Below are positions 8,982 to 17,565 of a stretch of DNA of 64,000 nucleotides, piece by piece. The translations under genes were made by a program, and so were the position numbers. Position 1 is the stretch's first letter; each line of letters begins with the position of its first letter. Source of the stretch: JAALLB01 sp964502215 (GTDB lineage: Bacteria; Pseudomonadota; Alphaproteobacteria; Rhizobiales; Rhizobiaceae); NCBI GenBank assembly GCA_964502215.1, contig CAZCUN010000004.1, positions 1 through 64,000 of the forward strand, given 5' to 3'. Below the pieces are notes generated by a model, which was not told the origin of the DNA, did not search any database, and was given only the letters and a program-made list of their open reading frames with translations.

Positions 8982-9060
8982 GAAGCATCCTCCTTTGTAA
9001 AAGGTTGAAGGATGCGAGATTGGGCTGGCGCCTAACGGGGTACTCGCTCACCCCTGTATC
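8982..9060 (-). promoter_or_regulatory. Structured leader RNA of chrB, candidate riboswitch-like element
   Basis: The leader, read on the minus strand, can form a 5-bp hairpin GGGGT/ACCCC (9054-9050 with 9041-9037). Its loop contains GCGAG (9047-9043), complementary to CTCGC at 9018-9014, which makes an H-type pseudoknot. A second stem pairs GCATCCT (9015-9009) with AGGATGC (8991-8985) and covers part of the AAAGGAGG Shine-Dalgarno. The pseudoknot strand and the masking strand share bases 9014-9015, so the two structures compete. A GGCGCC palindrome lies between them (9027-9032). RNA motifs named after chrB have been reported in Alphaproteobacteria; identity with one of them is not checked. 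Confidence 0.6.
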
Positions 9061-9064
9061 TACA

Positions 9065-9093
9065 CAGATAGCTTTTCACAAAAAGCCTGTCAA
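9065..9093 (-). promoter_or_regulatory. Probable sigma-70-type promoter of chrBA
   Basis: On the minus strand a perfect TTGACA (9093-9088) is followed after 17 bases by TATCTG (9070-9065). Transcription would start near 9058, just before the first hairpin of the chrB leader. It lies immediately downstream of the stop of the preceding leftward gene, so chrBA has its own start site. Confidence 0.5.
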
Positions 9094-9106
9094 TTACAGT
9101 TTACTA

Positions 9107-10105
9107 TTACTCAGCAGCTTCTAGAATTTGAGGGCGTGCTGTCATTAGTTCATCAAAGTATGCAATTGTTTTTGACAGACCAACTTCTAATTTTACTTTC
9201 GGTTGCCACTTAAGCATTTTTTTAGCTTTTGTAATATCAGGGCAACGCTGGAGTGGGTCATCGCTTGGCAGATTTAAATAATCTACTTTGGATTTTGAGC
9301 CTGTCAGCTTCACAATGATTTCCGCTAATTGCTTGACAGTTATCTCATGTGGATTACCGATATTAATTGGTTCTGTTCCAGCTGTAGGATGATTCATCAA
9401 TGCAATCATGCCTGCGAGATTATCATCAACATAACAAAAGCTTCTTGTTTGGGAGCCATCTCCATAAATCGTAATAGGCTCATTACGAAGCGCTTGCAAA
9501 ATAAAGTTTGAAACAACACGCCCGTCATTTGGATGCATGTTTGGGCCATAAGTATTGAAGATACGCATCACACGAGTATCCAATGAATGCTGACGACGAT
9601 AATCAAAAAACAAAGTCTCTGCACATCGTTTGCCCTCATCATAACAAGAACGAATTCCAATTGGGTTTACATTACCCCAATAAGACTCTTCCTGAGGTGA
9701 TATTTTTGGGTCTCCATAAACCTCACTGGTTGAAGCTTGGAGGATTTTTGATTTCGTTCGCTTAGCAAGACCTAACATGTTTATTGCACCATGAACTGAT
9801 GTCTTTAGGGTTTGCACGGGGTCATGTTGATAATGCACTGGAGAGGCTGGACAAGCTAGATTGTAAATCTCATCAACTTCTACATACAGTGGCATGGTTA
9901 CATCATGGCGTTTAAACTCGAAACGAGGATGTGTTTGTAAGTCTGCAATATTGTATCGTGATCCAGAATAAAGATTATCGACCCCAAGAACTTCTACATT
10001 TGGATTGTCATTCAGAAGTTTACGACACAGGTGTGAACCCAGAAACCCTGCTGCTCCTGTTACTAATATGGTCTTATCTGATGGATATTTAAAATCATCA
10101 ATCAC
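9107..10105 (-). CDS. UDP-glucuronate decarboxylase (UDP-xylose synthase), extended SDR
   Basis: A 332-residue NAD-dependent extended short-chain dehydrogenase. It has the N-terminal TGAAGFLGSH motif (about 16-25), the Ser/Thr region 'QASTSEVYGDP', the catalytic Tyr-x3-Lys in SCYDEGKR, and the 'RIFNTYGPNMHPNDGRVVSNF' block characteristic of UDP-xylose synthase. It converts UDP-glucuronate to UDP-xylose for surface polysaccharides. Some close relatives are annotated as dTDP-glucose 4,6-dehydratases, but the residues after Tyr-x3-Lys fit the decarboxylase. It is transcribed singly, upstream of and in line with chrBA. Confidence 0.85.
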   Translation of the reverse strand: MIDDFKYPSDKTILVTGAAGFLGSHLCRKLLNDNPNVEVLGVDNLYSGSRYNIADLQTHPRFEFKRHDVTMPLYVEVDEIYNLACPASPVHYQHDPVQTLKTSVHGAINMLGLAKRTKSKILQASTSEVYGDPKISPQEESYWGNVNPIGIRSCYDEGKRCAETLFFDYRRQHSLDTRVMRIFNTYGPNMHPNDGRVVSNFILQALRNEPITIYGDGSQTRSFCYVDDNLAGMIALMNHPTAGTEPINIGNPHEITVKQLAEIIVKLTGSKSKVDYLNLPSDDPLQRCPDITKAKKMLKWQPKVKLEVGLSKTIAYFDELMTARPQILEAAE

Positions 10106-10339
10106 GATGGGGCTTCCTGTATGCTCTTAAACTAAACCTTACTAAACATAGGCTATAGATTTAAAATACTGGTTGGGATGAGATTGAAAATTAGTGGTAA
10201 CTACCAAGCGGCTAGGTAGATATCTGAAAAATCTATTTAATTTCAATGCTTTTGCAACTTTGTTATAGGGCTTGATGAATTATAGGCGCGTAAGCATTTT
10301 TTGCTTGACCTGAACAATCAATTTGCCAATGTATTTACT

Positions 10340-11257
10340 ATGATAAAAGCTTCAAAAAACATGGCTTTGCCTGGATCAATATCTATCTTTTTCAGCGCAA
10401 GTATTTGGGGATTGTTTTGGATACCGCTTCGATATTTTGACCAATCTGGTGTTTCCTCCTTATGGGCAGTTGCAGGTATAAATCTTGCAGCCTCTTTGGT
10501 TGCTCTTCCTGCGGCACTATGGCTTGGCGCTATTAAAAAAGAGCATCTCAAATGGTTAGTCATTATGGGGTTAGGTATGGGCGCTGCAAATATATTTTAT
10601 TTTGCTGGTATCATTTTATCTGATGTCGTTCGAGTGATTTTCCTGTTTTATCTTTTGCCAATCTGGGCAACAATTTTTTCTAAAATATTATTTAACATTC
10701 CAATTGGCAAAATACGCATAATCGCACTTACAGTTGCTATTGTAGGAATTTGGCTTTTACTAGGGGCTGGTGGTTGGCCTATTCCTCAAAATATTGGTGA
10801 TGTCTTCGGCATACTTGCTGGCATGTTTTGGGCGCTTGGCCTGACATTAATGCGGGGTAAATCAGAAATGGATGCATTTGCTACCAGTGCGGCTGCTCTC
10901 GTTTTTGCTTTTTTTATGGCTGTGATTTTAGGTGTAATAATGCATTTGACCGTTCCAGATCTTCAACCTGCATTGCCTAACTTTAAAAGTATTTCTATCG
11001 TCGCTCTACCAATGTTTGCTTTTGGCATTTTGGTACTTTGGCCAACTATGGTTGGGCAATTGTGGGGTGCTAAATATGTTGCAGCAACGACAGCCGCACT
11101 TCTTACAATGTCAGAAATTTTAATGGCGACGATTTCCACTACCTTATTGGAAGCTTCTAATATGAATTTAGTTTCTTGGATTGGTTCAGGGTTTATTATG
11201 ATTGCTGTGCTGATCGACTTATTGGCTAATTCTAAAAACACTGAGACCTGCACATAA
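10340..11257 (+). CDS. EamA/DMT-family transporter
   Basis: About 305 residues with ten predicted membrane helices in two EamA repeats. The first opens with 'ASIWGLFWIPLRYFDQSG', and the second starts near residue 155 with 'GDVFGILAGMFWALGLTLMRGKSE'. These are drug/metabolite transporter family permeases of the inner membrane, and the substrate cannot be predicted. The start is uncertain: no good ribosome site was seen, ATG at 10340 was chosen over TTG at 10301, and ATG at 10361 is also possible. Its stop overlaps the next start (TAATG), so it is co-expressed with the AEC permease. Confidence 0.8.
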   Translation: MIKASKNMALPGSISIFFSASIWGLFWIPLRYFDQSGVSSLWAVAGINLAASLVALPAALWLGAIKKEHLKWLVIMGLGMGAANIFYFAGIILSDVVRVIFLFYLLPIWATIFSKILFNIPIGKIRIIALTVAIVGIWLLLGAGGWPIPQNIGDVFGILAGMFWALGLTLMRGKSEMDAFATSAAALVFAFFMAVILGVIMHLTVPDLQPALPNFKSISIVALPMFAFGILVLWPTMVGQLWGAKYVAATTAALLTMSEILMATISTTLLEASNMNLVSWIGSGFIMIAVLIDLLANSKNTETCT

Positions 11258-12219
11258 TGTTAGAAGTTTTAGGCCTTATCCTTCCACTGTTTGGGCTTAT
11301 TTTACTTGGCTTCATAGGTGCAAAAATTTCAAAACAACCGATTGAAGCAATTGGTTGGTTGAATACATTTATTATCTATTTTGCACTGCCTGCGCTATTC
11401 TTCAAACTGTTAGCCAAAACACCAATCGAACAATTAGCCAGTTGGAGTTTTATCTTTGCTAATATCGGCATTACATTTGGCATTTTTACATTCACTTTTA
11501 TAATTGGAGTTATTAATGCAAGAGGTAATATTGGAGAAGCAACCATTCAGGGGCTAGCTGGCGCTTATGGCAATATTGGCTATATGGGGCCAGCGCTTGC
11601 TATTCTTGCATTGGGCGAAAAGGCTGCAATCCCAGTTGCAATCATTTTTTGTTTTGAAAACATTATGCATTTTGCAATTGCACCAGCGATGATGGCAATC
11701 TCTGGTTTAAAAAAGCAAACGACTTTTCAATTAATTTTAGAAATTATCCGTAAGATAATTTTTCACCCTTTCATCATGGCAACTGCGGTTGGCGTGCTTG
11801 CTGCCTCAATCAGTTTCTCACCGCCAGTGCCGATTGCAAGATTAATTGATTATTTAGCACAAGCTGCTGCCCCCTGCGCTTTGTTTGCTATGGGCGTAAC
11901 ATTAGCCCTTCGCCCTCTTAATCGTATGCCTTGGTCACTAAGCTATATCGTACCACTAAAACTTATTGCACACCCAATCTTAATGTATGTCGGCCTTAGT
12001 TATGCGGGTAATTTTGATGCAACATGGATGTTTACTGCTGTATTGCTTGCTTCTTTACCAACCGCCACAAATGTCTTTGTAATTGCCCAACAATATAATG
12101 TTTGGGTGGAACGTGCTTCTGCTAGTGTATTGGTTACAACATCTGCTTCAGTTATTACTGTTTCAATACTGCTATATGGCATTACGGCTGGCCTTATTCC
12201 TGCAGATCTCGTTCCATAG
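11257..12219 (+). CDS. AEC-family transporter (auxin efflux carrier type)
   Basis: A 320-residue permease with about ten hydrophobic helices. It opens with 'LILPLFGLILLGFIGAKI' and has the Asn-containing segments 'YGNIGYMGPALAI' and 'LPTATNVFVIAQQY' conserved in AEC/MdcF transporters. Members carry small organic acids or related anions across the inner membrane. It shares one base with the preceding EamA gene, which points to translational coupling and perhaps related substrates. Confidence 0.85.
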   Translation: MLEVLGLILPLFGLILLGFIGAKISKQPIEAIGWLNTFIIYFALPALFFKLLAKTPIEQLASWSFIFANIGITFGIFTFTFIIGVINARGNIGEATIQGLAGAYGNIGYMGPALAILALGEKAAIPVAIIFCFENIMHFAIAPAMMAISGLKKQTTFQLILEIIRKIIFHPFIMATAVGVLAASISFSPPVPIARLIDYLAQAAAPCALFAMGVTLALRPLNRMPWSLSYIVPLKLIAHPILMYVGLSYAGNFDATWMFTAVLLASLPTATNVFVIAQQYNVWVERASASVLVTTSASVITVSILLYGITAGLIPADLVP

Positions 12220-12283
12220 GTTTTTCAATATTCACCAATTTTAAAATCAACCCTATACAAAATGGCTTTGAACACGTAGTGAC

Positions 12284-12320
12284 ACTGCAAGAATGTGCGA
12301 TGACGCATGTTTATTGCAGT
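12284..12320 (+). other. Long hairpin in the 5' leader of the DEAD-box helicase gene
   Basis: The outer arms ACTGCAA (12284-12290) and TTGCAGT (12314-12320) pair perfectly. Inside them AATGTGCG and CGCATGTT form an eight-pair stem with two G-U pairs around an ATGA loop. No T tract follows, so it is not a standard terminator of the upstream gene. It ends 57 bases before the helicase ATG and could be a regulatory leader element. Confidence 0.4.
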
Positions 12321-12377
12321 TGTTAGGTGCTCGAAGGGTGAGCTTGAATACAACCGCCCCTTATCGGAAGAGACACA

Positions 12378-14432
12378 ATGACTGACTTTGAAGGCGTGAA
12401 CCAAGCGTTGAACAACGCATTGAAAAAACGCGAATACACAGAATTAACACCTGTACAAAAATCTATGCTCGATCCGGATCTGGCTAATGCAGATCTCTTG
12501 GTATCGGCGCAAACTGGCTCAGGCAAAACAGTAGCCTTTGGCATCGCCATTGCGCCCACCTTAGTAGGCGAGCAAAAACGATTTGAATATGCAGAATTGC
12601 CCTTAGCATTAATTGTTGCCCCAACGCGTGAACTAGCACTTCAGGTAAAGCGTGAACTTGATTGGCTTTATGCAGAAACAGGTGCGGTTATAACTTCTTG
12701 TGTTGGTGGTATGGACATCAGAACAGAGCGGAGAAACTTACAACGTGGTGCGCATATCGTAGTTGGCACACCAGGGCGACTTTGCGATCATATCAGACGT
12801 AACGCACTCGATGTTTCAGAAATACAAGCTGTCGTGCTGGATGAAGCAGATGAAATGCTTGATTTGGGGTTCAAAGAAGACCTTGAATACATCCTAGAAG
12901 AAACACCTCAAACGCGTCGCACCTTAATGTTTTCTGCAACTGTCCCTGCCTCTATTGGTAAGCTTGCTAAACAATATCAAAATGATGCGGTTCGGGTAAA
13001 AACTTCTGAAGAGCAGAAGCAACATGTCGATATTGAATATCGCGCACTGGTTACAGCGCCTCGTGAACGTGAAAATGCGATCATCAATGTGCTTCGGTAT
13101 TACGAATCTGAAAATGCCATTATCTTTTGTAATACACGTGCCACTGTTAATCACATGTTAGCTCGCTTGAATAATCGTGGTTTTTCTGTAGTAGCACTTT
13201 CTGGTGAGTTTAGCCAAACAGAACGAACCCATGCTTTGCAATCGATGCGCGATGGACGTGCAAGAGTTTGTATTGCAACTGATGTTGCTGCACGTGGCAT
13301 TGATTTGCCAAAACTTGAGCTGGTTATTCATGCAGAACTTCCAAACAATCCTGAAACACTTCTGCACAGAAGTGGTCGTACGGGTCGTGCAGGCCGCAAG
13401 GGTGTCAGTGCGATGATCGTCGATCAAAAAGGTCGCAAGCGCGCAGAACGTCTTTTACGCTTTGCAAAGATCAATGCAGAATGGGCAACGCCACCTTCCG
13501 CTGATGATGTTATTCAACGCGATGAAGAACGTATTTTAGCCGACCCTATTTTAACTGATCCTATTGAAGAAAATGAAAAAGATTTGGTCGAAAAGCTTTT
13601 AGAAGGTTTTACCATTGACCAACTTGCAACTGCTTTTGCAAGGTTAAGCCATAAAGGCCGATCTGCACCTGAAGATTTACAATCGGTTTCTTTTGACGCA
13701 CCAAAGCCAGGCTCCTTTAAAGATAGAGATAGAAGCGGGCGTGATGGTGGCGGACGCGAAGGTGGCAGACAACGCCGTGAAGAGTTTGATGAAAGCGTTT
13801 GGTTTACGATCTCCGTTGGTCGCAAACAAAACGCAGAACCACGTTGGCTAATTCCACTTCTTTGTAAATCAGGTGATATTACCAAGGCAGACATTGGCGT
13901 TATCAAAATGCAGCAAGAAGACACGCTAATTCAACTTGATGCCGCTCAAGCGGATAGTTTTTTTGATAAAATTGGGCCGAATAAAACCATCGATAAAAAC
14001 ATCAAAGTAAAGCTATTACCTGGAAAACCTAAAGAAGGTGCAGAGCCTTATGTTAAGTCTGATCGAGGTGATGGGCGTGGCGGACGCGGTAAAAAGAAAT
14101 TTGATGATCGCCCAAGACGTGATGACAAACCCCGTCATGAGCGCAAGCAAAGAGATGATAATTTCAGCGACGCACCCAAACCAAAGCGTGATTTTAAACC
14201 TAAAGGCGAAACTGTAAATAAAGGGCGCGAACTTTACACAAAACCGCCGCTTGATATGGATGCTTTAGGCAAAAAACCACCTAAGAAAAAAACTAAAAAC
14301 AAAGCTGCAATCAAAGAAGGATGGGCAAAGAAAAAATCTAAACCTTCTGGTAAAGCAAAATTGCGAAAAACAACGTCTAATGCAAATACAGATGGTGGGC
14401 ATCAAGGTTTAAAGCGCAAGAAGAAAAGCTAA
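12378..14432 (+). CDS. DEAD-box ATP-dependent RNA helicase (DeaD-like) with basic tail
   Basis: A 684-residue protein. The helicase core (about 1-370) has the Q-motif region, Walker A AQTGSGKT (44-51), PTRELA, DEAD, SAT, the TDVAARGID block and HRSGRTGRAG. A linker (about 375-460) leads to a DbpA/DeaD-like RNA-binding domain (about 475-550). The tail after residue 560 is very rich in Lys, Arg, Asp and Gly and probably unstructured. Such enzymes remodel rRNA or mRNA, often during ribosome assembly and cold growth. GGAAGAG lies just before the ATG. A hairpin in the leader may regulate it. Confidence 0.92.
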   Translation: MTDFEGVNQALNNALKKREYTELTPVQKSMLDPDLANADLLVSAQTGSGKTVAFGIAIAPTLVGEQKRFEYAELPLALIVAPTRELALQVKRELDWLYAETGAVITSCVGGMDIRTERRNLQRGAHIVVGTPGRLCDHIRRNALDVSEIQAVVLDEADEMLDLGFKEDLEYILEETPQTRRTLMFSATVPASIGKLAKQYQNDAVRVKTSEEQKQHVDIEYRALVTAPRERENAIINVLRYYESENAIIFCNTRATVNHMLARLNNRGFSVVALSGEFSQTERTHALQSMRDGRARVCIATDVAARGIDLPKLELVIHAELPNNPETLLHRSGRTGRAGRKGVSAMIVDQKGRKRAERLLRFAKINAEWATPPSADDVIQRDEERILADPILTDPIEENEKDLVEKLLEGFTIDQLATAFARLSHKGRSAPEDLQSVSFDAPKPGSFKDRDRSGRDGGGREGGRQRREEFDESVWFTISVGRKQNAEPRWLIPLLCKSGDITKADIGVIKMQQEDTLIQLDAAQADSFFDKIGPNKTIDKNIKVKLLPGKPKEGAEPYVKSDRGDGRGGRGKKKFDDRPRRDDKPRHERKQRDDNFSDAPKPKRDFKPKGETVNKGRELYTKPPLDMDALGKKPPKKKTKNKAAIKEGWAKKKSKPSGKAKLRKTTSNANTDGGHQGLKRKKKS

Positions 14433-14541
14433 GCTTATTACAGTTTTAAATTTTACATCTGGAGACTATAAAACCCAACACTGTATATGCTATAATTCAG
14501 TCTTAGGTAGGCTTCATTAACCTTATGGTGTGGAGAATAAA

Positions 14542-14664
14542 ATGCTTGATACTGTAATTTACTGGATTACTGGCGGGCACGGCCCACAAACGTGGATGCC
14601 ATGGGTTTTGCTTGGTTTTGGATGTGTGATTATCTATGCACTTTTAAAAATGTTTAAGGGTTAA
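14542..14664 (+). CDS. Small membrane protein of 40 residues, unknown function
   Basis: The frame begins MLDTVIYWITGGHGPQTW, continues with a single hydrophobic helix (about residues 19-36: MPWVLLGFGCVIIYALL) and ends KMFKG. A good ribosome site (GGAG, 6 bases before ATG) supports translation. A hairpin terminator overlaps its last codons, so it would be a complete small transcription unit or the end of the helicase transcript. It is not recognised as any known family; the features fit a single-pass membrane miniprotein. Confidence 0.5.
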   Translation: MLDTVIYWITGGHGPQTWMPWVLLGFGCVIIYALLKMFKG

Positions 14665-14683
14665 CTCTAATGAGCTAACCCTT
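14656..14683. terminator. Bidirectional hairpin terminator
   Basis: A 12-bp stem with one mismatch (14656-14667 with 14672-14683) and a TAAT loop sits between the small rightward gene and the leftward dehydrogenase gene. T-rich stretches follow in both directions, so it can serve both convergent transcripts. Confidence 0.65.
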
Positions 14684-14704
14684 ATTGATTTTATAAATTT
14701 GGTT

Positions 14705-17254
14705 TTAACTACGCATCTTCTCTCCCTTTGGGTCAAATAATGGCTCAATGTTAATACGCGCACTTTGTCTAATTCCTAGAATTTCGATTTCAAAGAGGCC
14801 TTCTTCATCACGCTCTGCAAGTTCGGCGGGAATATACCCTTGTGCCAATGAAGCCTCTACAAAGTGACCATATCCACCTGAAGTTACCCAGCCAATAACG
14901 CGCCATTCGCCATCAATATGCGGAACCATCTTAGCAACTTCTTTGCCTGATGCATCAAAGCGTACTGCACCATAGCCGTGTGGTGGTTCTATTGTGCCAT
15001 AATCTTTGTCGCCAACCTTTGCCCAAATTGGTTCATCGCCCATCACATCTGCATTATCTGCATCAATGACAAAAGAGACACGACGTAGTTTTGGACCATC
15101 CGCGAATTCTTTTGCAGCAGGCTCACGGCCGATGAAATCGTTCTTAGAAAGCTTGATAAAACGATCCATGGATGCATCATATGGCCCATAGATGGGGCGC
15201 ATTTCTGCAAACCAAGATGGAAAGTTTTTTTCTAGTCGCATCGAAAGCAATGCACGCATTCCGAAATCAACAATATCAAATTCAGTACCTGCTTCTTTTA
15301 AACCATCATAAACTTTGCGTTGATAAACAGGCTCCATCCAAATCTCATACCCTAAGTCACCTGAATAAGTAACACGGTTCACAATACAAGGCGCACCATT
15401 CACATCCATTTCGCGAATGTCCATAAACTTAAATGCTTCGTTAGAAACATCTTCATCGCAAAGTTTTTCAAGCACCTTACGTGCGTTTGGCCCCGCGATT
15501 GAAAGTCCCATTAAGTCCATATCAAAGCGGTGAACTTCAACAGAACCATCATCAGGTAGGTGATCCATAAACCAGCGCATATGGTAGCGTGATGCGCCTA
15601 ATGATCCCCACATCATGAAGGCATCATCATCTAATTTTCCGATTGTGAAGTCACCAATTAGTTTGCCATTATCATTGAGCATTGGGGTGAGCATAATGCG
15701 GCCTTGCTTTGGCATTGAATTACACATGACATGCGACAACCAACTTTCCGCACCCTCACCTGAAACTTGATATTTGGCAAAGTTTGAAACTTCTGTAACC
15801 CCAACAGAATTACGAACACCGCGCACTTCATTGCCAACATGTTCAAAATCATTTGAACGGTGGAACGATAAAACATCATGAGCTTCTTCGGCAGAAGATG
15901 CAAACCATAGTGGTGTTTCAAGCCCCCAAGTATCTCCCATGACTGCATGGTGTCTTTCTTTCAACAAGTCATAAAGTGGTGTTGTTTGTTGTGGTCTTGC
16001 AGCGGGCAATTCTTCATTTGGGAAACGAATTGAGAAACGCTTTGAATAATTTTCACGCACTTTGGCATTGGTATAACGAGGCGTTGCCCACTCACCAAAA
16101 CGAGTGACATCCATGCCCCAAATGTCATGGCCTGGATCGCCATGTACCATCCAATTTGAAAGCGCTAAACCAACACCGCCACCTTGAGAGAAACCAGCCA
16201 TAACGGCACAAGCACACCAGAAGTTCGTCAGCCCATCAACAGGGCCTACAAGCGGATTTCCATCAGGCGCGAATGTGAAAGGCCCATTAATAGTTTGCTT
16301 AATGCCAGCTTTTTCAAAGGCAGGGAAATGTTTAAAACCTATCTCAAGCGATGGCGAAATACGTTCTAAATCAGGTTGCAAAAGCTCATGTCCAAAATCC
16401 CAAGGCGTTTCATTTGGCGACCAGGGCTTGCAGGCTTTTTCATAAGTTCCGAGCAGCAAACCTGTACGTTCTTGGCGGGTATAAATCTCACCTTTAAAGT
16501 CGATAACCCCTACCAACTCACGGCCTGTATCTTGATTAAATTCGAGTACTTCGGGCATTTCTTCGGTCAGGAGATACATATGTTCCATCGCCAGAACAGG
16601 TAACTCAAGCCCCACCATGCGCCCTACTTCACGCGCCCAAAGGCCACCAGCATTGACCACATGCTCTGTTCGGATTGTGCCTTTTTCAGTGACAACATTC
16701 CACATACCATCTGCATCTTGGGTTAGGTCTTCAACACGGTTTCGAAGCTCAATATCCGCGCCCAAAATCTTTGCGGCTTTTGCATAAGCATGTGTCGTGC
16801 CAGATGGATCTAAGTGACCTTCAACAGGATCCCATAAAGCACCAACGAAATTGGTTTCGTCCATTAGAGGGAACATTGCTTTTGCTTCGGATGGCGTAAT
16901 GATTTCTGTTTCCATCCCCAAACAACGCCCTTGGGCTTGAGTGAGGCGAAGAAAATCCATGCGCTCTTCTGAATCCGCCATCATCACGCCACCGGTTAGA
17001 TGCAGCCCACAAGATTGGCCTGAGATTTTTTCCAACTCATCATAAAGCGAGACTGTATAGGCTTGCAGCTTTGCTACGTTGGGGTCACCATTTAAGGTGT
17101 GAAAACCACCCGCTGCATGCCAAGAAGACCCAGAGGTAAGTTCTGAACGCTCAATTAAAAGCACATCTTTCCAACCTGCTTTTGCCAAGTGATACAGCAC
17201 TGAACACCCAACAACGCCGCCGCCAATGACAACTGCGCGATAATTATCTTTCAT
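14705..17254 (-). CDS. Dimethylglycine/sarcosine dehydrogenase-like flavoprotein with GcvT domain
   Basis: An 849-residue protein with the full two-module architecture. An N-terminal DAO/FAD module (about 1-385) has 'VVIGGGVVGCSVLYHLAKAG' and SSWHAAGG; His46 in that motif matches the histidine that binds FAD covalently in mammalian DMGDH/SARDH. A C-terminal GcvT/aminomethyltransferase-like module (about 430-845) has 'RNSVGVTEVSNFAKYQVSG' and 'LSIAGPNARKVL'. Such enzymes remove N-methyl groups oxidatively and pass the C1 unit to tetrahydrofolate. The likely substrate is an N-methylated amino acid such as dimethylglycine or sarcosine. It follows the second FAD enzyme across the tandem-repeat region. 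Confidence 0.85.
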   Translation of the reverse strand: MKDNYRAVVIGGGVVGCSVLYHLAKAGWKDVLLIERSELTSGSSWHAAGGFHTLNGDPNVAKLQAYTVSLYDELEKISGQSCGLHLTGGVMMADSEERMDFLRLTQAQGRCLGMETEIITPSEAKAMFPLMDETNFVGALWDPVEGHLDPSGTTHAYAKAAKILGADIELRNRVEDLTQDADGMWNVVTEKGTIRTEHVVNAGGLWAREVGRMVGLELPVLAMEHMYLLTEEMPEVLEFNQDTGRELVGVIDFKGEIYTRQERTGLLLGTYEKACKPWSPNETPWDFGHELLQPDLERISPSLEIGFKHFPAFEKAGIKQTINGPFTFAPDGNPLVGPVDGLTNFWCACAVMAGFSQGGGVGLALSNWMVHGDPGHDIWGMDVTRFGEWATPRYTNAKVRENYSKRFSIRFPNEELPAARPQQTTPLYDLLKERHHAVMGDTWGLETPLWFASSAEEAHDVLSFHRSNDFEHVGNEVRGVRNSVGVTEVSNFAKYQVSGEGAESWLSHVMCNSMPKQGRIMLTPMLNDNGKLIGDFTIGKLDDDAFMMWGSLGASRYHMRWFMDHLPDDGSVEVHRFDMDLMGLSIAGPNARKVLEKLCDEDVSNEAFKFMDIREMDVNGAPCIVNRVTYSGDLGYEIWMEPVYQRKVYDGLKEAGTEFDIVDFGMRALLSMRLEKNFPSWFAEMRPIYGPYDASMDRFIKLSKNDFIGREPAAKEFADGPKLRRVSFVIDADNADVMGDEPIWAKVGDKDYGTIEPPHGYGAVRFDASGKEVAKMVPHIDGEWRVIGWVTSGGYGHFVEASLAQGYIPAELAERDEEGLFEIEILGIRQSARINIEPLFDPKGEKMRS

Positions 17255-17287
17255 TTTTATCTCCCTGTCGTGGCTAAAGCCACTCCT

Positions 17288-17555
17288 CGCCTCTTGCTAT
17301 TCCGTTCCCATTCAGGGCTACGCCCTTCATCGCCTCTTGTTATTTCATTCCCGTTCAGGGCTACGCCCTTCATCGCCTCTTGTTATTTCATTCCCATTCA
17401 GGGCTACGCCCTTCATCGCCTCTTGTTATTTCGTTCCCGTTCAGGGCTACACCCTTCATCGCCTCTTGTTATTTCGTTCCCGTTCAGGGCTACGCCCTTC
17501 ATCGCCTCTTGTTATTTCGTTCCCATTCAGGGCTACGCCCTTCATCGCCTCTTGT
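17288..17555. repeat. Tandem repeat, 43-bp unit, about 6.2 copies
   Basis: Six head-to-tail units start at 17288, 17331, 17374, 17417, 17460 and 17503, followed by a 10-base partial copy. Each unit contains the short palindrome AGGGCTACGCCCT, and units differ at only a few positions (e.g. cattccc/cgttccc, one cacccttc). The array fills nearly all of the 311-base gap between the two leftward flavoprotein genes. Because 43 is not a multiple of three, overlapping open frames run through it that are not genes. In RNA each unit gives a small hairpin. Confidence 0.95.
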
Positions 17556-17565
17556 CTTTGACGTA

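Noticed and set aside
8982..9060. A fluoride or other well-known riboswitch in front of chrB
   Set aside because: The consensus bases of the fluoride element are not there; the layout fits a chrB-specific element instead.
17288..17555. A CRISPR array
   Set aside because: The 43-bp units are directly adjacent with no variable spacers, and no cas genes are in the window.
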